Shown here: positions 1-6,619 of the stretch, piece after piece
Layout: every line of letters begins with the position of its first letter
Position numbering within the stretch: the first letter of the stretch is position 1
Assembly: GCA_044359405.1 (NCBI GenBank)
Contig: JBIKMC010000171.1
Coordinates: forward strand, 1-7,254
Direction of reading: 5' to 3'
DNA from: SYIM01 sp044359405
GTDB lineage: Bacteria; Pseudomonadota; Gammaproteobacteria; Burkholderiales; Burkholderiaceae_E
DNA: 7,254 nucleotides
Notes under the pieces: generated by a model
Databases searched by the model: none
Told to the model about the DNA's origin: nothing
What the model saw: only the letters and a program-made list of their open reading frames with translations
Translations under genes and position numbers: made by a program

Positions 1-1723
1 TACCGCCGTGTTTGCCTCTCTGGTGGTTGCCCGACTGCTCACGCCCATGATGAGTGCCTACATGCTGCGCGATGATGGCAAGCATGACGCTCAGGACGGT
101 CGTTTGATGCGTGCCTACATGGGGTCGGTACGCTGGTGTCTGTCGCATCGCTGGTTGACCGCGCTGGCCGCGATTGTATTTTTTGCCGGTTCGATCGCCC
201 TGATTCCGCTTCTTCCCACGGGTTTCATTCCGCCAGACGACAACAGTCAGACCCAGGTCAATGTTGAGCTCGCCCCTGGGGCCAGCTTGGCCCAGACGGT
301 TGCGGCCGCCGAGCAGGCGCGGCGGCTGGTCATGAACGTGGCGCATGTTCGAAGCGTGTACACCACCATTGGGGCGGGTGCAGCCGGTACTGACCCCTTT
401 GCGGGCGGACTGGTCAATGAAGTCCGCAAAGCCACGCTCACCATCCAGCTTCACCCGCGCAATGAGCGCCCGCGCAAGCAGGTGATCGAGCAGTCCATCC
501 GCGAGGCGCTCACGTCCTTACCCGGGGTTCGCACGCGCGTGGGTCTGGGCGGTGGCGGTGAGAAGTATGTGCTGGTGCTGACCGGTGATGATCCGCAATC
601 ACTGGCGACTGCAGCGCGGTCGGTTGAGCGCGACCTGCGCACCATCAATGGGCTGGGAACCATCGCCAGCAGCGCAGCTCTGGTCAGGCCCGAGATTGTG
701 GTGCGGCCCGATGCTGCCCGTGCGGCTGATCTCGGTGTGACCACGGCGGCCATTGGCGAGACGCTGCGAATCGCTACCCTGGGCGACTTTGAATTCGCGT
801 TGTCCAAGCTCAATCTCAGCGAGCGTCAGGTGCCCATTCTGGTGCGGCTGGCCGAGCAAAATCGCCAGGACCTCTCGGTGCTTGAGCGACTCTATGTGCC
901 CGGCGTAAAAGGACCGGTGATGCTCGGTCAGGTGGCCAGTCTCGAGCTGTCCAGCGGTCCGGCCGTCATTGATCGATACGATAGAGCTCGCAACATCACC
1001 TTCGAGATCGAGCTGTCGGGTCTCCCCCTCGGGGAGGTGACGCGTCAGGTTGCAGAGTTGCCGGCGCTCAAGAATCTGCCACCTGGGGTTCGTCTGCAGG
1101 AGGTCGGCGATGCCGAGGTGATGGGTGAATTGTTCGCCAGCTTCGGTCTGGCCATGCTCACCGGTGTGTTGTGCATCTTCATTGTGCTGGTGTTGCTGTT
1201 TAAAGATTTTCTGCAGCCCATCTCGATTCTTGCGGCTTTGCCTTTGAGTCTGGGGGGTGCCTTTGTCGCACTGCTGCTGGCGCAAAAGAGTTTTTCAATG
1301 CCCAGCCTCATCGGGCTGATCATGTTGATGGGCATTGCCACCAAAAACTCCATCTTGCTGGTGGAATACGCCATCGTCGCCCGGCGCGGACGTCCGGCGA
1401 CTGATACCCAGCCCGAGCAGCCGCCGATGTCACGACTGGATGCCCTGCTGGATGCCTGCCACAAGCGTGCGCGTCCTATCGTGATGACCACGATCGCGAT
1501 GGGTGCTGGCATGCTCCCCATCGCAGCGGGGTGGGGTACGGCTGATGCCTCATTCCGTAGCCCGATGGCGATTGCTGTCATTGGTGGGCTGATCACCAGC
1601 ACCTTTCTCAGTCTGCTGGTCATCCCGGTGGTGTACACCTTCATGGATGATGTCGAACGCCTTCTGCTGAGACTGATTGGACGCAAGAAGTCGGCGCAGG
1701 CCAATCTTCAACACAGTGCGTGA
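1..1723 (+). CDS. RND efflux pump inner-membrane subunit (HAE1/AcrB-type), C-terminal half; 5' end outside window
   Basis: This is the C-terminal ~573 residues of a resistance-nodulation-division transporter, the proton-driven inner-membrane part of a tripartite pump exporting drugs or other amphiphiles. The frame is open from base 2 with no start, so the gene begins upstream; family members are about 1,040 residues. Numbering from the GTG at 8: the end of TM6 (about 1-20, LLTPMMSAYML); TM7 (about 49-69) followed by PTGFIPPDDNSQ, the usual entry to the second periplasmic loop; a periplasmic porter/docking region (about 75-375); then TM8 to TM12. TM10 carries GIATKNSILLVEYA with the family's conserved lysine at about residue 446. 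The proton-relay aspartates of TM4 lie outside the window. The protein ends in a short basic cytoplasmic tail (GRKKSAQ). The stop abuts the next gene. The family is clear; the substrate is not. Confidence 0.93.
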   Translation, partial: TAVFASLVVARLLTPMMSAYMLRDDGKHDAQDGRLMRAYMGSVRWCLSHRWLTALAAIVFFAGSIALIPLLPTGFIPPDDNSQTQVNVELAPGASLAQTVAAAEQARRLVMNVAHVRSVYTTIGAGAAGTDPFAGGLVNEVRKATLTIQLHPRNERPRKQVIEQSIREALTSLPGVRTRVGLGGGGEKYVLVLTGDDPQSLATAARSVERDLRTINGLGTIASSAALVRPEIVVRPDAARAADLGVTTAAIGETLRIATLGDFEFALSKLNLSERQVPILVRLAEQNRQDLSVLERLYVPGVKGPVMLGQVASLELSSGPAVIDRYDRARNITFEIELSGLPLGEVTRQVAELPALKNLPPGVRLQEVGDAEVMGELFASFGLAMLTGVLCIFIVLVLLFKDFLQPISILAALPLSLGGAFVALLLAQKSFSMPSLIGLIMLMGIATKNSILLVEYAIVARRGRPATDTQPEQPPMSRLDALLDACHKRARPIVMTTIAMGAGMLPIAAGWGTADASFRSPMAIAVIGGLITSTFLSLLVIPVVYTFMDDVERLLLRLIGRKKSAQANLQHSA

Positions 1724-1728
1724 CGGCC

Positions 1729-3024
1729 ATGTCGCCCACAGCGCTGGTCATCGGTGGCGGTTTCATCGGCACCATCATTGCCTGGCAGCTTCAGCGTGCG
1801 GGTTTGCGCACCACGCTGCTCGATCCGGGCGACCCGAAGCTGGCTGCGTCGTGGGGTAACGCCGGCCATCTGGCCACCGAACAGCTTGCGCCACTGGCCA
1901 GTCGGGCGGTATTGCGCTCGCTGCCGGGTCGCCTGTTCAGTCGCGGTGGGCCGGTGTCCCTGCCTGCCGGCGAATTGGGCAGCTGGCTGCCTTTCGGGCT
2001 GAGGCTGCTGGCGGCCAGTCAACCGCGTCGATTTGAGCAGGGCCGCCGGGCGCTGGCTGCATTGCAGAGTCAGGCTATGGCGGCCTGGCAACGTCTCGCA
2101 TTGGCCACCTCTATGCCTGAGCAGGTTCGAGCGTTTGGCCACTACGTTGTCTGGGAGCAGCCGGAGACGGCCGCGGCGGGCATGCGTGCCTGGCAATCCG
2201 AAGACCTGGGCCCTGTACGGGTACATCGCGCGAGCCCCGATGAGCTGCGCAGGCTGCAGTTGTACTTTCAGTCGCGTCCGGTCGCAGCGTTGCGGTTTGA
2301 AAACACCGGGCAAATCCTCGATGTGGTGCGTGCGCGTGAACAACTTCTGCAGGCCTTGCTTCAGGCAGGGGGAAGCCGGTGTCAGGGGCGTGCGCGGGCT
2401 CTGCAGATTCGTGAGGGAAGGGCGCAGGTTGTGGTCGATGGCATGCCGCACGTGCAGTCTCACGGGGTCTCGACGGCGCAGGCCAACGCCACGCCGCTGA
2501 TGCAGGCCGATCATGTCATCGTTGCGGCCGGCGGCCGCAGCGGTGAACTGCTGCAGGGGCTCGATGGACCCGTCCCGCTGATCGCCGAGCGTGGTTACCA
2601 CATCGAATGTGCTGTCGACGCCGACAGCTGGCCTGCAGACCTGCTTCCGGTGGCATTCGAAGATCGCAGCATCATCGTCACCCGATTCCAGGACCGCTGG
2701 CGCATGACGGGTTTTACTGAATTCGCTCGCGTCGATAGGCCGCCTGATGCCCGCAAGTGGCAGCGCCTTCAACGCCATGCGGAGCAACTGGGGCTTCCCG
2801 GACACGCACGCTGCAGCACCTGGCAGGGCGCCAGACCCACGTTGCCTGACTATCTTCCCGCGATCGGGCGCAGCCGGGCAGCGGCCAATCTGGTGTATGC
2901 CTTTGGCCATCAGCACCTGGGCGTTACACTGGCGGCCATCACTGGAGAGCTGGTTTGTTCGCTGGTGCTCAAGCGGCAAACTGATGTGCTCCTTCAGGCG
3001 TTCGATCTCGGTCGATTCGCCTGA
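1729..3024 (+). CDS. FAD-dependent D-amino-acid dehydrogenase-like oxidoreductase (DadA family), likely acting on cis-4-hydroxy-D-proline
   Basis: The protein (431 residues from ATG 1729) is a DAO-fold flavoenzyme. A Rossmann FAD-binding motif, VIGGGFIG, lies right at the N-terminus, with an acidic residue ending the second strand (LLDPG). It is followed by ASWGNAGHLATEQ, typical of DadA-like D-hydroxyproline dehydrogenases. C-terminal signatures are ARPTLPDYLPAIGRS and GHQHLGVTLAAITGEL, which close the FAD site. Such enzymes oxidise D-amino acids and pass electrons to the respiratory chain. The neighbouring hydroxyproline epimerase makes cis-4-hydroxy-D-proline the likely substrate (inference from context). 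An in-frame GTG at 1720 would overlap the upstream TGA in a GTGA junction; ATG 1729 is preferred because it leaves a short lead into the first strand. Neither start has a strong Shine-Dalgarno. A roughly 20-residue segment around residues 232-253 looks like a linker insertion before the second FAD-contact strand. Confidence 0.88.
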   Translation: MSPTALVIGGGFIGTIIAWQLQRAGLRTTLLDPGDPKLAASWGNAGHLATEQLAPLASRAVLRSLPGRLFSRGGPVSLPAGELGSWLPFGLRLLAASQPRRFEQGRRALAALQSQAMAAWQRLALATSMPEQVRAFGHYVVWEQPETAAAGMRAWQSEDLGPVRVHRASPDELRRLQLYFQSRPVAALRFENTGQILDVVRAREQLLQALLQAGGSRCQGRARALQIREGRAQVVVDGMPHVQSHGVSTAQANATPLMQADHVIVAAGGRSGELLQGLDGPVPLIAERGYHIECAVDADSWPADLLPVAFEDRSIIVTRFQDRWRMTGFTEFARVDRPPDARKWQRLQRHAEQLGLPGHARCSTWQGARPTLPDYLPAIGRSRAAANLVYAFGHQHLGVTLAAITGELVCSLVLKRQTDVLLQAFDLGRFA

Positions 3025-3060
3025 GTTTTTCGCCCGAGCCGAGGGCAGTGAGTTCAGACC

Positions 3061-3996
3061 ATGCGTGTTATCGATTCACATACCGAGGGTGAGCCGACCC
3101 GAATGATTATTGAGGGCGGTCCACCACTGGGCGGCGGTCCGCTGTCCGTGCGACTTCGTCGATTTTCCGCTGAGTTCGATCATTATCGAAGCTTCGCGGT
3201 CAACGAGCCGCGTGGTAACGAGGCGCTGGTGGGCGCTTTGCTGTGCGAGCCGGTCGACTCCAGCTGCGCGGCGGGTCTAATCTTCTTCAATGCGGTGGGC
3301 TATCTGGGCATGTGCGGTCACGGCACCATTGGTGCGGCGGTCACGCTGGCACACCTTGGACGTATCCAGCCAGGGACGCATCGTTTTGAGACCCCGGTGG
3401 GCGTGGTCAGCGTTGATTTGCTCAGCCGCCATGAAGTCGAGATCGAGAATGTGCCGAGCTATCGCCTACGTGAGCAGGTCGCGGTTGATGTGCCGGGTCT
3501 GGGTCGGGTCGTCGGCGATATCGCCTGGGGCGGAAACTGGTTCTTTCTGATCGGCGAGGCGCCGCGCGCGCTGGTGATGGCCGAGATTGCTGAACTGACC
3601 CGAGCGGCCGACGCGATCTCTCGGGCGCTCTGGACCTCAGGCATTACCGGGAGCGACGGCGCCCGCATTGACCACATCGAGTTCTTCGCGGCGCCGGCCG
3701 ACCCCAAAGCCAATAGTCGCAATTTTGTGATGTGCCCGGGTGGGGCTTATGACCGCTCGCCCTGCGGCACTGGCACCAGCGCCAAGCTGGCCTGTCTGGC
3801 CGCTGATGGCAAGCTGGCGCCGGGTATGCCCTGGGTGCAGGAAAGCATTCTGGGCAGCCGCTTCGTGGCGCAGTATCGCTTATCTGAAGACGGCCGAATC
3901 ATTCCGCGCATTCGCGGACGAGCCTATGTCGTGGCCGAGGCCACCCTGTTGCGTGATCCGCATGATCCGTTCGCAGACGGTATTCGGGTGCCTTAA
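3061..3996 (+). CDS. Proline racemase family enzyme, probable 4-hydroxyproline 2-epimerase
   Basis: The 311-residue protein matches the proline racemase family in length and motifs. Members interconvert L- and D-configurations at C-alpha without a cofactor, using two cysteines as acid and base. Both are visible: Cys85 in MCGHGTIG and Cys235 in DRSPCGTGTSAK, with Asp231 beside the latter. Having both argues against the trans-3-hydroxy-L-proline dehydratases of this family, which replace one cysteine. Other hallmarks are MRVIDSHTEGEPTR at the N-terminus, VNEPRGNEALVGALLCEP, SSCAAGLIFFN and AWGGNWFFLI. The pattern resembles 4-hydroxyproline epimerases (trans-4-hydroxy-L-proline to cis-4-hydroxy-D-proline) more than proline racemase itself. 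It starts 36 bp after the dehydrogenase stop on the same strand, so co-transcription is likely, and the two reactions are consecutive. The Shine-Dalgarno before ATG 3061 is poor. Cytoplasmic; no signal peptide. Confidence 0.9.
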   Translation: MRVIDSHTEGEPTRMIIEGGPPLGGGPLSVRLRRFSAEFDHYRSFAVNEPRGNEALVGALLCEPVDSSCAAGLIFFNAVGYLGMCGHGTIGAAVTLAHLGRIQPGTHRFETPVGVVSVDLLSRHEVEIENVPSYRLREQVAVDVPGLGRVVGDIAWGGNWFFLIGEAPRALVMAEIAELTRAADAISRALWTSGITGSDGARIDHIEFFAAPADPKANSRNFVMCPGGAYDRSPCGTGTSAKLACLAADGKLAPGMPWVQESILGSRFVAQYRLSEDGRIIPRIRGRAYVVAEATLLRDPHDPFADGIRVP

Positions 3997-4029
3997 GGGC
4001 ATGGGCTGCGTCTGCGGAATGGAGGCCTG

Positions 4030-4527
4030 ATGATCACCTTCATAGAGTCGCTGCTAAGTTTTGCGCAGTCACTTGCAGATGAGGCCGCCCGCATGGTGGC
4101 TGAGCGCCTGGGCGCACAGATCAGCGTCACGCTCAAGCCCGATCGTTCATTTGTGACCGAGCTTGACCAGGCGATTGAGGCGCGGCTGCGCGAGCGGATT
4201 GCCGATCGCTATCCCGATCATGGCATTCTGGGGTACCCGAAGGACGGCACCTTCACCACGCCCGAGTTTCTGGTGTTGGCTAAAGACGCACCCAACGGTG
4301 CGATCGCCCGCCGAGCCTTTGACCACATCATTTCAAAAGACGTTCAGATCACCTTGCTCGAGAACGCCTTCCGCCGTCCAAGCCGCAGCGATATCGACGT
4401 GAGCCGACATGCTGAGCTGCCCAATCTCAGCGCTATCAAAGTGTTTGATCTTGATGAGAACGATGCCGCAGCCAAGCGTAATGAGTTTCCGGCCGAGTGG
4501 CAGGCCATGGTGGCCGCCGCGCGCTGA
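4030..4527 (+). CDS. Chimeric gene: inositol monophosphatase-family N-terminus fused in frame to the C-terminus of an Fe3+-type ABC transporter binding protein
   Basis: The 165-residue product combines two unrelated families. Residues 1-68 (FAQSLADEAARMVAE, VTLKPDRSFVTELDQAIEA, then RYPDHGILG) read like the first helices and strand of inositol monophosphatase/histidinol-phosphatase-type enzymes. The sequence stops where those enzymes continue with the metal-binding GEE; the later DPIDGT-type motif and C-terminal aspartate are absent, so phosphatase activity is not expected. Residues 69-165 (YPKDGTFTTPEFLVLAKDAPN, SKDVQITLLENAFRRP, LPNLSAIKVFDLDEND, then EWQAMVAAA) read like the end of a periplasmic iron-type solute-binding protein, but the signal peptide and N-terminal lobe are missing. 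Neither half is complete. The frame is intact and has a GGAGG 4 bp before ATG 4030, so it may be translated. It lies 33 bp after the epimerase stop. The best reading is a deletion remnant of two adjacent genes; a functional small protein or an assembly chimera is possible. Family assignments are from memory of motifs. Confidence 0.75.
   Translation: MITFIESLLSFAQSLADEAARMVAERLGAQISVTLKPDRSFVTELDQAIEARLRERIADRYPDHGILGYPKDGTFTTPEFLVLAKDAPNGAIARRAFDHIISKDVQITLLENAFRRPSRSDIDVSRHAELPNLSAIKVFDLDENDAAAKRNEFPAEWQAMVAAAR
4225..4245 (+). other. Inferred fusion junction in the chimeric gene
   Basis: Similarity appears to switch families between Gly68 (GGG, 4231-4233) and Tyr69 (TAC, 4234-4236). The junction coincides with the perfect 8-bp palindrome GGGTACCC at 4231-4238. 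The break point is judged from where monophosphatase-like motifs stop (HGILG) and binding-protein-like motifs begin (YPKDGTF), so it is good to a few codons only. The palindrome may be coincidental. Confidence 0.5.
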
Positions 4528-4690
4528 GCGGGCGAAGGGCTCTGATCGCGTTGAGTCGGCAGATGAGCCGCGCGACGCTGAGCTGTATACGGAGCCTCGA
4601 CCCGCTGAACGGGACGCTTGACGCTTCGATCCCGCATAACGGCCAGGTCCCGGTCCGTGCAGGCGGACGGACCGGACCCGCTTGCGTCGA
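4528..4690. other. Convergent intergenic region
   Basis: These 163 bp separate two converging genes. Besides the strong hairpin there is a tandem repeat of GACGCTT (4613-4619 and 4620-4626), flanked by a weak five-pair inverted repeat CGGGA/TCCCG (4610-4614 and 4630-4634). No convincing gene was seen. Residual open frames here do not resemble a permease or the missing parts of the two families fused upstream. Confidence 0.5.
4646..4678. terminator. Strong hairpin between convergent genes, possible bidirectional terminator
   Basis: The left arm GGTCCCGGTCCGT (4646-4658) pairs with the right arm ACGGACCGGACC (4667-4678), giving 12 base pairs with one bulged base around an 8-base loop (4659-4666). 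It sits between the stop of the chimeric + strand gene (4527) and the stop of the - strand SDR gene (4691), where a shared terminator is expected. Neither strand has a T-run after the stem, so it is not a canonical intrinsic terminator. It could act with Rho, block the polymerase from both sides or protect 3' ends. Confidence 0.5.
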
Positions 4691-5458
4691 TCACAGAACG
4701 GCCGAGAAACCGCCGTCGACGTAAATGATCTGGCCATTGACATAGTCAGAGGCCGGAGAGGCCAGAAAAACCGCAGCGCCCGCGAGCTCTTCCGGTTGAC
4801 CCCAGCGTCGCGCGGGGGCGCGGCTTTTCACCCAGGCATCGAAGCTGGGATTGCTTATGAGCGCCTGATTCATGTCGGTGGCCATGTAGCCCGGGCCGAT
4901 CGCATTAGCCTGAATGCCATGCTCAGCCCACTCGGCTGCCATCACCTGCGTGAGCAGTTTGATGCCGCCCTTGGCGGCTGTGTAGGGCGCAATGGTGGCT
5001 CGTGCCAGCGCGCTGGTGAGTGAGCCGATGTTGATGATCTTGCCCTGCTTGCGGGGCAGCATGCGGCGAGCGGCTTCGCGTCCAACGACAAAGGCACTGG
5101 TTAGGTTGACGTCAATGACCCGTTGCCAGTCGGCCGTCGAGAGTTCCACCATGGGTTTGCGAAACTGGATGCCCGCATTGTTGACCAGAATATCAATGGC
5201 CACGCCCTGCGCGTCCAAGCTTTCGAAAGCCTTGACCACGGCGGCTTCATCAGAGACGTCAAAGCAGATGGCCTCGGCCTGTAAACCGGCCTTGCGCATG
5301 TCAGTGACGGCGCTGTTCACCCGGGAGGCGTCCGTACCATTGATGAATACGCGGGCGCCCGCTCTCGCCAGGCCCTCTGCCATGGCGCGGCCCAGACCGC
5401 GGCTGGAGCCCGTTATTAGGGCATTACGCCCGCTAAGGTCAAATAGTGGATTGGTCAT
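4691..5458 (-). CDS. SDR-family NAD(P)-dependent oxidoreductase (gluconate 5-dehydrogenase-like)
   Basis: This is a classical short-chain dehydrogenase of 255 residues, the usual length. The cofactor motif TGSSRGLG is at residues 16-23, an acidic residue in a DV pair at 67-68 closes the adenine pocket region, and NNAG lies at 93-96. The catalytic tetrad is complete: Asn118, Ser146 (NIGSL), Tyr159 and Lys163 (YTAAK). The C-terminus ends with the standard YVDGG stretch. The opening MTNPLFDLSGRNALITG and the core FRKPMVELSTADWQRVIDVNL resemble gluconate 5-dehydrogenase/2-deoxy-gluconate 3-dehydrogenase-type SDRs, which oxidise a sugar-acid hydroxyl. Substrate cannot be read with confidence. It is cytoplasmic. 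It lies 79 bp downstream of the TctC-like gene on the same strand and is probably co-transcribed, though its own Shine-Dalgarno is weak. Confidence 0.9.
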   Translation of the reverse strand: MTNPLFDLSGRNALITGSSRGLGRAMAEGLARAGARVFINGTDASRVNSAVTDMRKAGLQAEAICFDVSDEAAVVKAFESLDAQGVAIDILVNNAGIQFRKPMVELSTADWQRVIDVNLTSAFVVGREAARRMLPRKQGKIINIGSLTSALARATIAPYTAAKGGIKLLTQVMAAEWAEHGIQANAIGPGYMATDMNQALISNPSFDAWVKSRAPARRWGQPEELAGAAVFLASPASDYVNGQIIYVDGGFSAVL

Positions 5459-5493
5459 GAGTATGCTCGGATGCCGAAGTGGCTTGATTCGTG

Positions 5494-5512
5494 AGCCCTT
5501 AAAGGGCGGGCT
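5494..5512. repeat. Small palindrome in the gap between the TctC-like and SDR genes
   Basis: GCCCTT (5495-5500), one central A, and AAGGGC (5502-5507) form a 13-bp odd palindrome; an overlapping alternative pairs AGCCC (5494-5498) with GGGCT (5508-5512). It could be a weak RNA hairpin after the TctC-like reading frame, limiting read-through into the SDR gene, or a protein-binding site. Neither role can be shown from sequence. Confidence 0.3.
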
Positions 5513-5537
5513 GAGCGTTGCAGTGTGTGGTGCCGGA

Positions 5538-6524
5538 TCACTCGGCCTTGATGCCGATTCGCGTGGCCAGAGTCTGCCATTTGGAGATTTCGCTGCTGAT
5601 GAAGGCCTCGAACTCCGCCGGGGTGCCGCCTACAGGAACGATGCCGCGGGACTCGAAGTTCTGACTGATTTCAGTCGACTTCACCAGGCCTGAGACTTCA
5701 GCGTGCAGCTTGCTGATGATCGCAGCCGCGGTGCCGGCAGGGGCCAGAAGGCCGAACCAGGTGCCGCCGGTGAAATTGGCCAGCCCGGCTTCGTTCATGG
5801 TGGGTACGTCACCTGCCAGCGGCGAGCGCTGTGGTGTGGCAATCGCGATCGGTTTGAGCTTGCCGGCTTTAACGTGCGGCAGCACCGCGGTCACGGTGTC
5901 AAACATGTAGCTCACCTGCCCGCCAATCAGGTCGGTGACGGCCGGTGCGCTGCCTTTGTAGGGCACATGGGTTGCGCCCAGGCCAGCCTCGGCCTTGAAT
6001 AGTTCGCCCACCAGATGATTCGACGTGTTCTGGCCGAAGGATGCGTAGGTTGCACGATCACCCTGGGTTTTGGCCCAGGCAATTAGCGATTTCAGATCAT
6101 TGGCAGGAACCCCGGTGTTAGCCACCAACAGGAAGGGGACGGTACCGACCAGCGTGATCGCCCTGAGGTCTTTGGACGCATCGTAGGGCAGGTCTTTGCG
6201 GGTGATGCGACTGATGGTGAGTTCAGGCGACGCGGCAAACAGCAGCGTGTAGCCGTCAGGTTGCGCCTTGGCGACCGACGCGGCGCCAATGGTGCCGCCC
6301 GCACCCGCGCGATTTTCAACCACCACCTGCTGGCCGAAGCGGGCCGATAGACGCTCAGCGATCAGTCGGGCGGCCACATCAGTGCTACCGCCGGGAGGAT
6401 AAGCCACCACAATTCTTACTGGCGCCGCAGGCCAGGCCGCCTGGGCACTCGCCGCGTGGGGCAGCGTCATAAGGCCTGCCAGTGTGCTGAGTGCGGCCAG
6501 CAGGTAATGTCGTCTGCGTGTCAT
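5538..6524 (-). CDS. Tripartite tricarboxylate transporter-type periplasmic substrate-binding protein (TctC/Bug family)
   Basis: The protein of 328 residues matches the Bug/TctC family in length and layout. These proteins capture small carboxylates or other metabolites in the periplasm, some for the TctAB membrane pair and others as apparent orphans. A signal peptide is clear: basic MTRRRHY, hydrophobic core LLAALSTLAGLMTLP, and a likely AXA cleavage site at HAASAQA (about residue 27). The mature protein opens with WPAAPVRIVVAYPPGGSTDV, followed by VVENRAGAGGTIGA and AQPDGYTLL, all family signatures. THVPYKGSAPAVTDLIGGQV and DVPTMNEAGL mark the second lobe. GGGAG (complement of 6531-6535) precedes the ATG by 6 bp, a good ribosome binding site. 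No TctA or TctB gene is in the window. The ligand is unknown; SDR and aldolase neighbours suggest an oxidised sugar or hydroxy acid (inference). Confidence 0.93.
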   Translation of the reverse strand: MTRRRHYLLAALSTLAGLMTLPHAASAQAAWPAAPVRIVVAYPPGGSTDVAARLIAERLSARFGQQVVVENRAGAGGTIGAASVAKAQPDGYTLLFAASPELTISRITRKDLPYDASKDLRAITLVGTVPFLLVANTGVPANDLKSLIAWAKTQGDRATYASFGQNTSNHLVGELFKAEAGLGATHVPYKGSAPAVTDLIGGQVSYMFDTVTAVLPHVKAGKLKPIAIATPQRSPLAGDVPTMNEAGLANFTGGTWFGLLAPAGTAAAIISKLHAEVSGLVKSTEISQNFESRGIVPVGGTPAEFEAFISSEISKWQTLATRIGIKAE

Positions 6525-6619
6525 GCTCGTCTCCCGATTAATGGTTGAGGTGAACCCCGTGGCGTGATTATCACCGTAGACTCGTCAATAGCAATCCTCA
6601 GATTTCAGGAGCCCAAATC
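6525..6619. promoter_or_regulatory. Divergent intergenic control region
   Basis: These 95 bp must hold the start signals for both the minus-strand TctC-like gene and the plus-strand aldolase gene. On the plus side the AGGAG at 6607-6611 lies 8 bp before ATG 6620 and decides that start. A plus-strand promoter is less clear: TTGAGG (6545-6550) and TATCAC (6569-6574), 18 bp apart, is the best weak candidate. It overlaps the -10 of the minus-strand candidate, so the two directions could compete. No regulator gene is in the window. Confidence 0.45.
6567..6594 (-). promoter_or_regulatory. Candidate sigma70 promoter for the TctC-like/SDR genes
   Basis: Read on the minus strand, TTGCTA (complement of 6589-6594; 4 of 6 to the -35 consensus) is followed after 16 bp by GATAAT (complement of 6567-6572; 5 of 6 to the -10 consensus). 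Transcription would begin near 6560, leaving a leader of about 35 bases that contains the GGGAG ribosome binding site. The placement is sensible, but short motifs of this quality can occur by chance. Confidence 0.4.

Noticed and set aside
599..1704. Two long open frames antisense to the RND pump gene.
   Set aside because: Low-complexity composition and no motifs; the sense strand encodes unmistakable RND transmembrane signatures.
1708..2979. A very long open frame (over 400 codons) on the strand opposite the FAD oxidoreductase.
   Set aside because: The plus-strand frame has clear FAD-binding and family motifs. The opposite frame is rich in Arg, Gln and His with no recognisable domain, as expected for a GC-rich antisense shadow.
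3061..3996. trans-3-hydroxy-L-proline dehydratase as identity for the proline racemase-family gene.
   Set aside because: Those dehydratases replace one of the two catalytic cysteines; here both Cys85 and Cys235 are present.
4409..4724. Small plus-strand frames spanning the end of the chimeric gene and the convergent gap, considered as remnants of an ABC permease.
   Set aside because: They lack hydrophobic segments and permease motifs; composition looks like out-of-frame translation of GC-rich DNA.
5459..5537. The gap between the TctC-like and SDR genes, considered as holding a separate promoter for the SDR gene.
   Set aside because: No convincing -35/-10 pair was found on the minus strand; only a small palindrome is visible.
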